Origin: Irineochytrium annulatum
Lineage: Eukaryota > Chytridiomycota > Chytridiomycetes > Chytridiales > Chytridiaceae
Assembly (NCBI GenBank): GCA_027600665.1
Contig: JADGJL010000004.1
Location: 176,777-240,776 of the forward strand
Reading direction: 5' to 3'
Length of the DNA stretch: 64,000 nucleotides
Shown here piece after piece: positions 9,629 through 17,567 of the stretch. Position 1 is the first letter of the stretch, and every line of letters starts with the position of its first letter. The position numbers were made by a program, and so were the translations under genes. The notes beneath the pieces are model-generated. The model was not told where the DNA came from. It saw only the letters and a program-made list of their open reading frames with translations, and made no database searches.

Positions 9629-9710
9629 GATAACCCCTTATGGCATACCATGTACTATAGACATCAGGAATTGATGGACTAAGGTCGGGAAGCTGAAGGG
9701 GTTATTATTT
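9629..9710. terminator. Bidirectional terminator between convergent genes
   Basis: GATAACCCCTT at 9629-9639 pairs with AAGGGGTTATT at 9696-9706, followed by TTTT on the plus strand. It separates the ABC operon from the Nudix gene on the other strand. The loop of more than 50 bases is unusually long. Confidence 0.65.
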
Positions 9711-10327
9711 TAATCCAGAATTACTTCTTTATCAGGTTGTTCAAGAAATTCAAACATGATTTTAATTTGTTCCAGCGTATTTCGTTCCAATGATAATTCA
9801 GGTAAAGCGTCGATAGCAAAAAAATCAACTGCGCTGGTTTCTACCCCTGTTTCCGCATGCCCTCCTATAATGTCACATCGGATAAACATTTTATATACGT
9901 GATATGGCTCAGGTGGGTGTCCATGGAATTTTTTGTCCAATACGGCTAACAACCGCATCGGTACAACATCGAAACCGGCTTCTTCCTTAATTTCTTTCAC
10001 AGCTACTTCTGATGGTGATAAGCCGATGTCACTCCATCCCCCGGGTAATGCCCAGGCCCCATCTATTTTCTCTTGAACCAAAAGTACTTTGTCTTCCCTG
10101 AAAACAACACCGCGTATATCGACTTTAGGGGTCGCGTAACCTGAATCACTAGCAAATGTAAGTGAGATTTTCTCTTTGCTAACAGAGGTATAGTTGCTTA
10201 AGATATCAATACTAATACGTTTCAATTCCTCATAACGCTCAATATCATAAACATCCTTGGCATAGGTTAAACCTGTTTGTGAGATAGCTTGAATCTGTTT
10301 GGCCCATTCCAGCCACTTTGTGTCCAT
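9710..10327 (-). CDS. Nudix hydrolase with N-terminal Hydrolase_N domain
   Basis: A 205-residue protein. The ATG at 10327 follows AAGAGGAG at a proper distance; a longer in-frame extension has no binding site. Residues about 1-60 look like the helical N-terminal domain seen in YjhB-type Nudix proteins. The Nudix box is complete from GGWSDIGLSPSEVAVKEI to the KEEAGF part, with the catalytic Glu pair in the EE motif. Such proteins hydrolyse nucleoside diphosphate derivatives such as ADP-ribose; the exact substrate is not readable. It is a single-gene unit divergent from the SGNH hydrolase gene. Confidence 0.88.
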   Translation of the reverse strand: MDTKWLEWAKQIQAISQTGLTYAKDVYDIERYEELKRISIDILSNYTSVSKEKISLTFASDSGYATPKVDIRGVVFREDKVLLVQEKIDGAWALPGGWSDIGLSPSEVAVKEIKEEAGFDVVPMRLLAVLDKKFHGHPPEPYHVYKMFIRCDIIGGHAETGVETSAVDFFAIDALPELSLERNTLEQIKIMFEFLEQPDKEVILD

Positions 10328-10403
10328 GGACTCCTCTTTTCTTCGCATGTCACGAGAGTTAGTTTGGTTAGGAAATACCCCCATTGTATCATAGAAATTA
10401 CAG

Positions 10404-10427
10404 TCTATAATTCTTGCTTATTATAGA
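10404..10427. promoter_or_regulatory. Inverted repeat between divergent Nudix and esterase genes
   Basis: TCTATAAT (10404-10411) and ATTATAGA (10420-10427) form a perfect 8-bp inverted repeat with an 8-base spacer. Its symmetry and place between divergent genes fit an operator; the TATAAT-like arms could also be promoter elements. No regulator is assigned. Confidence 0.35.
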
Positions 10428-10548
10428 ACTGCGAGATTGTGCAGAAATACGTGAACGATCATGTTAAGCTTGCTATTGTGGGAGATTTCGAAGGGTATAA
10501 CAGCAAGAACCTGCTTATAATCTGGGTCAAACGTAGGAGGTTTGCATA

Positions 10549-11673
10549 GTGATATCTAATGAGAATGTGAAGGTAACTGCTCTGCCTGAGATCGGAAATC
10601 TCAAGGTGCATGGCAGAACAACTGGTGAGTTGTCGCCGCTGACTTTATTTTGGACGGGAAGTGCGGTTGAACTTAATGTACAGGGCTCCGAACTATGGGT
10701 TGAGGTGGAGTCGCAGTATGACATGTATGAGTCATGGATCAGCATTGTAATCAACGGTGTTCCGGTGAGCAGACAGATGTTAACGGCGGGAAGGTACTGG
10801 GTCTGTGTATTCCGGGGCATGAACGTGAATGTGGTGAAGAATGTTCGGATCGTTAAGGATGTTCAAGCGATGAGTGGTGATCCGGGGTGTTCCTTGCAGG
10901 TTCATGCGGTGAAATCCGATGGAGCGTTCCTGCCTGTGCAGGAAAAACCATACAAGATCGAATTTATCGGTGACAGCATTACATCTGGCGAAGGTGCGAT
11001 TGGGGCTAAAGCGGAGGAAGATTGGATTCCGATGTGGTTTAGTGCCATACATAACTATACGTATATGACAGCAGAGGCATTGAATGCAGAATATCGGGTC
11101 ATCTCGCAAAGTGGCTGGGGTGTGCTGACAAGTTGGGATAACAATCCGAAGGGGAACATCCCCGATGTTTACGATCAGGTCTGTGGCCTGCTTACTGGTG
11201 AACGTAACGAAGCGTTGGGCGCAGGAGATCCTCATGATTTTGGTTCGTGGCAGCCGGATGTGGTGGTTGTGAACCTGGGTAGCAATGATGGAGGTGCGTT
11301 TCAGTCACCTGAGTGGAAAGACCCTGACACCGGCAAGGTGTACAAGCAGCGGCTAAACGAAGACGGTACGTATCATGAAGAAGATCTGGCTGCTTTTGAG
11401 AAAGCGGTAGAACAGTTCTTGTTCAAGCTTCGGAAAAACAATCCGGCGGCACATCTCGTATGGGCTTATGGCATGCTTGGTTTCCCGATGATGCCTGCCA
11501 TCTACCGTGCGGTTAATGCGTATACGAAAAAGACAGGAGATCGCAAGGTTACGATTATCCAGCTTCCCGATACAACCGAAGAGACGGTAGGCGCGCGCAC
11601 CCATCCAGGCGAGTTATCTCATCGTAGGACGGCAGAGGTATTAGCAGAATATGTGCGAGGCATGTTAGGATAG
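10549..11673 (+). CDS. SGNH/GDSL carbohydrate esterase-like hydrolase
   Basis: A 374-residue protein. GTG start at 10549 with GTAGGAGG eight bases upstream. Residues about 1-125 form a beta-rich N-terminal domain as in family CE2 esterases. The SGNH part follows: block I FIGDSITSGEGA with nucleophile S143, a Gly in the QSGWGV segment, block III NLGSNDGG, and block V containing the catalytic His in THPGELSH. No signal peptide is visible, so it probably deacetylates oligosaccharides inside the cell. This fits the xylan-degrading genes elsewhere in the window, but acetylxylan as substrate is an inference. Confidence 0.85.
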   Translation: MISNENVKVTALPEIGNLKVHGRTTGELSPLTLFWTGSAVELNVQGSELWVEVESQYDMYESWISIVINGVPVSRQMLTAGRYWVCVFRGMNVNVVKNVRIVKDVQAMSGDPGCSLQVHAVKSDGAFLPVQEKPYKIEFIGDSITSGEGAIGAKAEEDWIPMWFSAIHNYTYMTAEALNAEYRVISQSGWGVLTSWDNNPKGNIPDVYDQVCGLLTGERNEALGAGDPHDFGSWQPDVVVVNLGSNDGGAFQSPEWKDPDTGKVYKQRLNEDGTYHEEDLAAFEKAVEQFLFKLRKNNPAAHLVWAYGMLGFPMMPAIYRAVNAYTKKTGDRKVTIIQLPDTTEETVGARTHPGELSHRRTAEVLAEYVRGMLG

Positions 11674-11690
11674 CTTGAAACATGGGAATG

Positions 11691-11776
11691 AAAAGACCAC
11701 TCTTTCATGAATTGTACCCCAAGGGTTAGATGTGTCTCGCTTCATGGGGTTCCTTCATCATAAGAATGGTCTATTT
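11691..11776. terminator. Possible bidirectional terminator
   Basis: AGACCA at 11694-11699 pairs with TGGTCT at 11767-11772 and is flanked by A- and T-rich tracts on both sides, between convergent genes. The loop is long and partly structured (CCCCAAGGG region). Confidence 0.4.
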
Positions 11777-11789
11777 CTTTTCTTCTTAT

Positions 11790-12350
11790 CTAGACATTTG
11801 AGGGCGTGTCCACTGCATCGCTGTTCTGTACCTCATAACGAATCGAGATGATCTGTCCGAGCGTCTGAGTTCGGATCATTTTGAATTGACTTGGCACAGT
11901 GCCTGTCGGGAATAAAGGGATGCCATCACCAAGAACTTTGGGAATAATGGCGACTTCAATCTCATCCAGTAATTTTTGGGCTAACACAGCTTCAACCAGT
12001 ATTCCGCCACCCACAATCCATACGTCTCCGTCAGAATCCTGCTTTAATCGGGGAATGAGCGTATCTACCGTCTCGGTTGTAAACTGTACATGCGGAGCGG
12101 GAGGTTGTTCCAAGCGGGAAAGCACATACGTTGGGCGATCCGCATAGAGAAAATCTTCAGAAAGTGTAAGCACCTCTTCATACGTATAACGTCCCATAAC
12201 AACGCTACCGATCGTTTGATAAAACGCCGCATACCCGTTGTCTCCACCATCACCCTCCACATCAAATAACCAATCTACCGAACCGTCCGGTCTTGCGATA
12301 TATCCATCCAAACTCATAGCAATGTACAAAATGGTTTTGTTATTGTTCAT
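11790..12350 (-). CDS. Dihydrofolate reductase family (RibD C-terminal domain) protein
   Basis: A 186-residue YyaP/YwjB-like protein. It starts MNNNKTILYIAMSLDGYIA, the typical first strand of RibD_C/DHFR-fold proteins, and contains VVMGRYTYEEVL, DVWIVGGGILVEAVL and the late EVAIIPKVLGDGIPLF motif for NADPH binding. True folate reductase activity is not implied. It is divergent from a WYL regulator with 75 bases between the start codons, so the regulator likely controls it. Confidence 0.87.
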   Translation of the reverse strand: MNNNKTILYIAMSLDGYIARPDGSVDWLFDVEGDGGDNGYAAFYQTIGSVVMGRYTYEEVLTLSEDFLYADRPTYVLSRLEQPPAPHVQFTTETVDTLIPRLKQDSDGDVWIVGGGILVEAVLAQKLLDEIEVAIIPKVLGDGIPLFPTGTVPSQFKMIRTQTLGQIISIRYEVQNSDAVDTPSNV

Positions 12351-12425
12351 AGTAATCGCTCCCTTCTACAATGTATGTTACACTTTAACTATGACAAAAG
12401 TTGACGTAGTTAGGGGGGTGAATCT

Positions 12426-13334
12426 ATGAATAATCGGAAACTGGCCATCATGCGACTGATGGATTCCAGACAGAAGTTTACAGCCCGGGAACTGGCAGAG
12501 CGATTTGACGTATCTGTACGTACGATCCAGCGAGATCTGGATGCATTGCAGGCACTGGGTTTTCCTTTGTACACCGAAGTTGGTGTTAACGGGGGATATC
12601 GGGTGTTGCCCAATCGGATCTTGCCACCTCTTCAACTGACACAGCAGGAGGCATTAGGACTATTTATGATGCTGGAGTATCTACAGCAAGTCCCGGATTT
12701 TCCGTACGGTTCCATGCGTGAACATCTGGCTGAACAGTATTTCTCCACTTTGCCTCAGGATGTACAGGACCTCATTATGCGGATGAGAGAGCATATCACT
12801 TTTGTCCAGCATCCCGGTGAGCATGCCGAACCTTTAACAACCGAGATATTGGGTGCAGCGGTGGAAAAGAGAGAAATCCAGTTTATGTATCATGCCCGCA
12901 ATGGTCATAAAAAAGTCCGGGTCTTTCCCTATGGCATCTACTATGGGCAGGGGTATTGGTACATGCCAGCACGAAATAAGGATCGCGTGTTGTTGTATCG
13001 GGTGGATCGCATGCAGCAGTTGGTTGTAATGGAATCGGTTGATGAATCTGTTCCAAGCCTGAAGGCGTGGCTAGATGCCAAAGAAGACAGAGCAAGCGTA
13101 GAAGCGGTGCTGCAATTCACGGAATTTGGAGCAAGGATGGCCGCTTCAGATGTGTTGTTCAAGTCGGTTGAAGGCAACGAGTGGCGCGGATTGGTTCCGC
13201 CCGAGGAGTTTTCTTTTACAGCGCGAAAGTTACTCTCCTACGGTCCGGAAGTGAAAGTGATCTCGCCCCCTGAATTGAAACAACAGGTTAGAGAGTTACT
13301 CGAACGGAGCATAAGCCAGTATGGCAGGGGATAA
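12426..13334 (+). CDS. YafY-like HTH/WYL transcriptional regulator
   Basis: A 302-residue regulator. The ATG at 12426 follows TAGGGGGGTGA. Residues 1-60 are an HTH_11 winged helix (FTARELAERFDVSVRTIQRDLDAL), followed by GGYRVLPNRILPPL typical of the family, and a WYL domain at about 145-225 in which GYWYMPARNKDRVLLYRVDRM is the core. The C-terminal WCX-like segment ends near residue 300. Such proteins sense small ligands or nucleic acids. It is divergent from the RibD-like gene, the obvious target. Confidence 0.9.
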   Translation: MNNRKLAIMRLMDSRQKFTARELAERFDVSVRTIQRDLDALQALGFPLYTEVGVNGGYRVLPNRILPPLQLTQQEALGLFMMLEYLQQVPDFPYGSMREHLAEQYFSTLPQDVQDLIMRMREHITFVQHPGEHAEPLTTEILGAAVEKREIQFMYHARNGHKKVRVFPYGIYYGQGYWYMPARNKDRVLLYRVDRMQQLVVMESVDESVPSLKAWLDAKEDRASVEAVLQFTEFGARMAASDVLFKSVEGNEWRGLVPPEEFSFTARKLLSYGPEVKVISPPELKQQVRELLERSISQYGRG

Positions 13335-13393
13335 AAGCTATATACGCTCGATATTTGGGTAGTAAGAAAAAGATAAGAGAGGTGTGTAGAGAT

Positions 13394-14320
13394 ATGAGCA
13401 CAGTGTGGACTAAAGACATCATCCCGACTGTATCCAATAAAGTAGTGATTGTGACAGGTTCGAACGGTGGGTTGGGGTATGAAACGGCATTAGCGTTAGC
13501 TGAAAAAGGTGCGAAAGTTATCCTTGCTGTTCGTAATGTGGAAAAAGGTGAAAAGGCAGCTAACCAGATAAAGTCGTCTGTACATGTAGCTGGAGAGGTC
13601 ATCGTTATGCACCTTGACCTTAGTGATTTAGCCAGTATCCGTAAGTTCGCAGCCGCGTTTCTTGAGCAATACGATTCCTTGTCCATTCTCGTTAATAATG
13701 CAGGCATTATGAATCCTCCATTCCAGTTGACGAAGGATGGCTTTGAGTTGCAGTTTGGTAGCAATCATCTAGGGCATTTCGCGCTTACGGGCCTGCTATT
13801 GCCCCGATTGATTTCTACTCCAAAATCGAGAGTGGTTACTCTAAGCAGTTTGGCAGCGGGTAATGGCGCAATTGATTTTAATAATTTGGATGGCTCCAAA
13901 GGATATGCTCCCATGAAGTTCTACAGTCAAAGCAAGCTGGCCAATCTGATGTTTGCAAGAGAACTGCAGAATAAGTTTAATTCCGCCCATATGGATTCTA
14001 TGAGTATCGCGGCTCATCCAGGAATTTCGAATACCAATCTGTTCTCTTTTGGTTCGGGGAAACAGGCGAATATATTCATGCGGAGTCTTCTGAAAATCAT
14101 TAGTCAACCTGCACACATGGGTGCATTACCTACCTTGTACGCTGCAACAGATCCAACGATTACGGGAGGAGAGTATATTGCTCCTGGTGGTATAGGTGGT
14201 ACTAAGGGCCATCCCAAGACCGCCAAGGTTATCGAAAAATTATATAATGCCGACATTTCAAACAAGCTATGGAGCGTTTCGGAAGAATTAACAGGGGTTT
14301 ATTACCGATTTGACGTGTAG
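13394..14320 (+). CDS. Short-chain dehydrogenase/reductase
   Basis: A 308-residue SDR. The ATG at 13394 has AGAGAGGTG upstream; an in-frame TTG at 13355 is poorer. The cofactor motif is TGSNGGLGYETALALAEKG, the NNAG motif is present, and the active-site pair is Y/K in FYSQSKLANLMF with a preceding Ser in TLSSLAAG. Length and motif order match the retinol dehydrogenase/WWOX-like group, but the substrate is unknown. It runs in the same direction as the WYL regulator 59 bases upstream. Confidence 0.9.
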   Translation: MSTVWTKDIIPTVSNKVVIVTGSNGGLGYETALALAEKGAKVILAVRNVEKGEKAANQIKSSVHVAGEVIVMHLDLSDLASIRKFAAAFLEQYDSLSILVNNAGIMNPPFQLTKDGFELQFGSNHLGHFALTGLLLPRLISTPKSRVVTLSSLAAGNGAIDFNNLDGSKGYAPMKFYSQSKLANLMFARELQNKFNSAHMDSMSIAAHPGISNTNLFSFGSGKQANIFMRSLLKIISQPAHMGALPTLYAATDPTITGGEYIAPGGIGGTKGHPKTAKVIEKLYNADISNKLWSVSEELTGVYYRFDV

Positions 14321-14401
14321 ATTTTTCCATTAAGATAATTATTCCTTATTATGGTATAGATAGTTGAAGTTCTTCAGCACGAATATGAATGGGGGGCTAC
14401 C

Positions 14402-14479
14402 ATGATTCGATTCATAAGAAGTTTCACGACCCGCTCTATGCAGAGTCCATGTGATGAACAACGGCGGTTGTTTGCATAG
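14402..14479 (+). other. Candidate 25-codon leader ORF containing a nested hairpin
   Basis: GGGGGG at 14391-14396 is five bases before ATG 14402, which opens a 25-residue ORF ending TAG at 14479. The 3' half lies in a strong stem-loop: GCTCTATGCA (14433-14442) pairs perfectly with TGCATAGAGC (14473-14482), and directly inside it AACAAC-GGCG-GTTGTT forms a second stem, leaving a one-sided 14-base bulge. This could be a leader peptide/attenuator for the CD3324-type gene starting 103 bases later, or a structured RNA or extragenic element. Translation is not shown. Confidence 0.35.
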
Positions 14480-14582
14480 AGCCTGAAATTCATTTCCGCC
14501 ATACCATTGTAGTGCATATTCAATGTGTTCATCGTAAGACTCTGCTGCCTTAAAGATTTTAACTTTTAAGGAGTGGAGCAAC

Positions 14583-14852
14583 ATGAAATATATTAATGCG
14601 GATACCATCTTCCCGGAAGAATTGCTTAGAGAAATACAGCGTCATATCCCTGGTGGCTTAATCTATATTCCGCGGCCCAAGGGTGCCCATAAGAAGTGGG
14701 GCGAGAATTCGGGTGGTCGAAGGGTTATTCAGGAACGGAACGTTGAAATTCGCCATTTTTTTGCTGTGGGAGCGACCATTGACCAGCTTGCAGATCAATA
14801 CTGTTTATCTGTGGATAGCATCAAAAAAATTGTATATTGCAAAAAGGGATGA
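14583..14852 (+). CDS. CD3324-family small protein (Mor-like HTH)
   Basis: An 89-residue protein with AAGGAG before its ATG. The pattern INADTIFPEELLREIQRHIPGG, then YIPRPKGAHKKWGE, and a C-terminal helix-turn-helix (TIDQLADQYCLSVDSIKKIVY) matches the CD3324 family, related to the Mor transcription activator fold. The HTH suggests DNA binding; the target is unknown. It stands alone, followed by a good terminator. Confidence 0.8.
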   Translation: MKYINADTIFPEELLREIQRHIPGGLIYIPRPKGAHKKWGENSGGRRVIQERNVEIRHFFAVGATIDQLADQYCLSVDSIKKIVYCKKG

Positions 14853-14860
14853 AACTATAG

Positions 14861-14893
14861 AAGCTACGTTCGAGCCATCGAATGTGGCTTTTT
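14861..14893 (+). terminator. Terminator after CD3324-family gene
   Basis: AAGCTACGTTCGA pairs with TCGAATGTGGCTT (two mismatches) around a four-base loop and is followed by TTT. Confidence 0.7.
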
Positions 14894-15032
14894 CATATGT
14901 AGAGAATGATTGATAAGGAATCTTTATATATTCGAGGTGGTTAACTGCGCGTACAATTCATTTGACGGTGCAAGGATGCGCAAGGAGCGTTGTTAAAATA
15001 CGATTTCAAATCATTTGGTGAGGTTGGTGTGT

Positions 15033-15581
15033 ATGAATATAGATGTAAGATTAACGAATAGGGACGAGGCTTATGTGATTAAAAATATGTACCCGCTATA
15101 TCTTCATGACCTATCCGGTCATTACGGTCTAGGTGGAGAGCATACCCCGAATGAACACGGCATTTTCGAACCAAGTCCTGAGTATAAAACGTTACAGGAT
15201 CAGTATGATGTACAGAACATCTGGTGGGAACAACCGGAGTGTCTTTATCCGTTTCTGATGATTGTGGATGGCATTCCAGCAGGGTTTGCATTCGTAGCCA
15301 CGCCGCCTCATTGCTCACAAGGAATAGATTTCTTCGTACATGATTTCTTTCTGATGCAGCCGTTTCGAGGGGGAGGTGTGGCTGAACACGCTGCGTCGAC
15401 AATCTTCGGAAGGTTTAGAGGAAGATGGGAGTTGTTCACCAATCCATCGGAGAACAATAAGATCGGCCAGTCTTTCTGGCGGAAAACAGTGACTAATTAT
15501 ACCGAAGGTCACTATCGGGAAATGTATGGGCAAACGTTCGACGGCTATAAATTAATTTTCCAATTCTCCAATCATCTCTGA
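15033..15581 (+). CDS. GNAT-like acetyltransferase
   Basis: A 182-residue protein starting at ATG 15033 with GTGAGGT upstream; an earlier in-frame TTG at 15015 is less likely. The fold is recognisable by LMIVDGIPAGFAFVATPP, a central strand FVHDFFLMQPFRGGGVAEHAA in which QPFRGGG is the acetyl-CoA pyrophosphate loop (Q/RxxGxG/A variant), and a late TNPSENNKIGQSFWRK. The group is close to COG5628 predicted acetyltransferases. The acceptor is unknown. Confidence 0.8.
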   Translation: MNIDVRLTNRDEAYVIKNMYPLYLHDLSGHYGLGGEHTPNEHGIFEPSPEYKTLQDQYDVQNIWWEQPECLYPFLMIVDGIPAGFAFVATPPHCSQGIDFFVHDFFLMQPFRGGGVAEHAASTIFGRFRGRWELFTNPSENNKIGQSFWRKTVTNYTEGHYREMYGQTFDGYKLIFQFSNHL

Positions 15582-15608
15582 ACTAAATTTACTGGTCTAA
15601 TAAAAGAA

Positions 15609-15650
15609 AAGAGAGAGAACGTCCTCCTTGCGGGAACGTCTCTCCCTCTC
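15609..15650. terminator. Bidirectional terminator between GNAT genes
   Basis: GAGAGAACGT at 15613 and following pairs with ACGTCTCTC near 15636-15645, flanked by A-rich and T-containing sequence on both sides. It lies between two convergent genes. Confidence 0.6.
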
Positions 15651-15661
15651 TGTACTTCCTC

Positions 15662-16522
15662 CTATAGTTTACCGCTGAAATAGTGATACTCTGAATTCAC
15701 CTCAAAACCTACACTACGGTACAGATTCAAAGCGCGTTCGTTCTCGGTAACAACGGATAGGCGAATATCTGTATAGTGTTGTTTCCTTAGGAGATTCACC
15801 AGAATATGAAGCGCAGTGCGTCCTATTTTTCGACCCTGATAAGCGGGTAAAATACAGAAGTTATGAATAAATGCAGTTGTTGCATTAATGGAGTTGACCC
15901 GTACCAGTCCAACAGGCTGTTGATCCTGCCATGCAATATAGGTAACTCGGGTGGGTTCATTCGTTTGCATAAAGTAATTGCGTGTCCAGTCCTCCGAATC
16001 TCCAAAAGCCTGGGATGTGCAAGTGACCGTAAACTCCATATCCTTGGCTTCTGCCACGGACAACGTTAGTTCAGGCGATTCCACAACCCCAACGACTTGA
16101 TTCACAAGTTGCATCGAATACTCCGCACGATCATAAATGGCTCCAAGGGACTGGGCAGTAAGAACACCCGAGGATAAGCCCTGAGGAACGCGATAACTGA
16201 GTTGATTAATCCCCTGTGGTTTCATGTCCAGGATGGCTTGTTTCAGTAGGCTGGTGAACACACCTTGGCGACGATAATGCGGATGTACGATGGCATTAAT
16301 ATTCCCGGTTACGCCGTCAGAATTATACCAACTGAGGAGTCCTGCCAAATCACCGTCACGATAACAGAGGAGCGCGTGGTCTCCGTCTTTTTTGCTAATA
16401 TGATTAAGGTCTGCCTTGAGATGCACGGAATCGAGCTGTTTACATTGTTGTTCGAGCAAAATAATAGCATCAATCTGTTCCTTGGAGTCATAGACCATGG
16501 GTACGACTTGATAAATTGACAT
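15662..16522 (-). CDS. GNAT acetyltransferase with two domains
   Basis: A 286-residue protein with two GNAT units. The first (about 1-130) has GNINAIVHPHYRRQGVFTSLLKQA, where RRQGVF is the acetyl-CoA loop; the second (about 150-286) has HNFCILPAYQGRKIGRTALHIL with the QGRKIG loop and the usual end VVTENERALNLYRSVGFE. The ATG at 16522 is chosen because GAAGGTG lies about ten bases upstream; the GTG at 16531 is too close to it. Tandem GNAT proteins include mycothiol synthase-like and resistance enzymes, but no substrate is readable. A 15-codon ORF precedes it. Confidence 0.85.
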   Translation of the reverse strand: MSIYQVVPMVYDSKEQIDAIILLEQQCKQLDSVHLKADLNHISKKDGDHALLCYRDGDLAGLLSWYNSDGVTGNINAIVHPHYRRQGVFTSLLKQAILDMKPQGINQLSYRVPQGLSSGVLTAQSLGAIYDRAEYSMQLVNQVVGVVESPELTLSVAEAKDMEFTVTCTSQAFGDSEDWTRNYFMQTNEPTRVTYIAWQDQQPVGLVRVNSINATTAFIHNFCILPAYQGRKIGRTALHILVNLLRKQHYTDIRLSVVTENERALNLYRSVGFEVNSEYHYFSGKL

Positions 16523-16562
16523 AGCTTTCACACCTTCATTGTTGAAGGAAACACGCAGTTAT

Positions 16563-16624
16563 TGGACCCGCAGGCGCTATCCTTCGAGAGTTGGTCCATT
16601 TGTAATTTTAATCATCATCATCAT
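16563..16624 (-). promoter_or_regulatory. Leader region with 15-codon upstream ORF before the tandem GNAT gene
   Basis: On the minus strand GGAGGC is followed by four consecutive ATG codons and a 15-residue ORF (MMMMIKITNGPTLEG) from 16624 to a stop at 16577. The TGGACC in its body (16593-16598 complement) can pair with GGTCCA at 16563-16568, just past the ORF stop. The main gene starts 54 bases beyond the stop. A short peptide with a good binding site followed by a stem is a normal layout for translation-coupled attenuation, but no run of telling codons other than Met is present. Confidence 0.4.
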
Positions 16625-16773
16625 TATCGCCTCCAAATCACTTCTCGATGACTATAACATAATCTATTACGAAAGGGGCATGTGTTTGTTTGGATGTGTC
16701 CAATAACTGGACATTATATCCTATTAAAGGGATAATTGAGAGTAATACAGACGAGAAAGGGAGGGGGTTAACC

Positions 16774-17367
16774 ATGCGTAAGTTCGTTTATGTGATGGGT
16801 ACATTATTTCTTTCCGCCGCCATGTTAATGGGGTGTACACCATCTGAACCAGCAGAAACCACTGAACCTGTCACTCCACCAACAACGGAACAACCGAGTG
16901 ATATGAGTGATCAGAAGGCGATGGCGGAGGAGCAGCAACAAGCGCTCGAAATGTCGCTGGAGTATAAGACAACAGAACTCACCGTGGATGGCAAGGACTA
17001 TGAGGATACGTTAGAGATGGAAGGGTTATTGGCCAAAGGAGAGACTATGAAGCCATTCCTAACCTCCAGAAATTATGAGGCTTACATGGCTAATCGATAT
17101 ATTGTCTTACCTCTTCAGGTTGCACACATCGAACAAGCGAACTTGCATCCTGAAAATATTGAAACCAAGATCAAAGACAGCAAGAGCGACTGGATTCTGG
17201 TGGAGTACACGCTCGATCTGAAATTCACAGACGAGAACGGAAAGGAGATCAATTCTATTCCGCTATCGGGCGATATCACCTTTTTGCAGGATAAGGGAGA
17301 ATGGCGCATACAGGATGATACGTACAATAGGGATGCATTCGCAGACATCATTAATAGTTCTCTATAG
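16774..17367 (+). CDS. Lipoprotein of unknown function
   Basis: A 197-residue protein with a lipoprotein signal (MRKFVYVMGTLFLSAAMLMGC, lipidated Cys about residue 21) and GGGAGGGGG before ATG 16774. A Thr/Pro/Glu-rich spacer follows (residues 22-50), then a globular part with TTELTVDGKDYEDTLEMEG and EYTLDLKFTDENGKE that could adopt an NTF2-like fold. I do not recognise a family. It is a single gene, closed by a perfect terminator. Confidence 0.8.
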   Translation: MRKFVYVMGTLFLSAAMLMGCTPSEPAETTEPVTPPTTEQPSDMSDQKAMAEEQQQALEMSLEYKTTELTVDGKDYEDTLEMEGLLAKGETMKPFLTSRNYEAYMANRYIVLPLQVAHIEQANLHPENIETKIKDSKSDWILVEYTLDLKFTDENGKEINSIPLSGDITFLQDKGEWRIQDDTYNRDAFADIINSSL

Positions 17368-17373
17368 TTCATG

Positions 17374-17406
17374 AAGTATGCACTACAAAGTGCATACTTT
17401 TTTTGT
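17374..17406 (+). terminator. Terminator after lipoprotein gene
   Basis: AAGTATGCACT and AGTGCATACTT form a perfect stem with a short loop, followed by T7. Confidence 0.9.
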
Positions 17407-17567
17407 GGTGTCGTGCCAGCTAAGCGAGGGTTGTCAAAGGGGCGTGATCTTGAGGTTTGCTCTAAGCTATTCCTAGAAATTTGCAGAGTACATTCTTCCG
17501 CATTGATGATATTATTTGGGTAATCAGCTTACTTATTGCGCTGTTGTAGAATGGGGTTGGGTTCATC

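Noticed and set aside
14339..14608. Minus-strand open frame of 89 codons opposite the CD3324 upstream region
   Set aside because: It runs antisense to the binding site and start of the CD3324 gene, has no ribosome binding site and no recognisable family; the perfect stem-loop in the same place explains part of its regularity.
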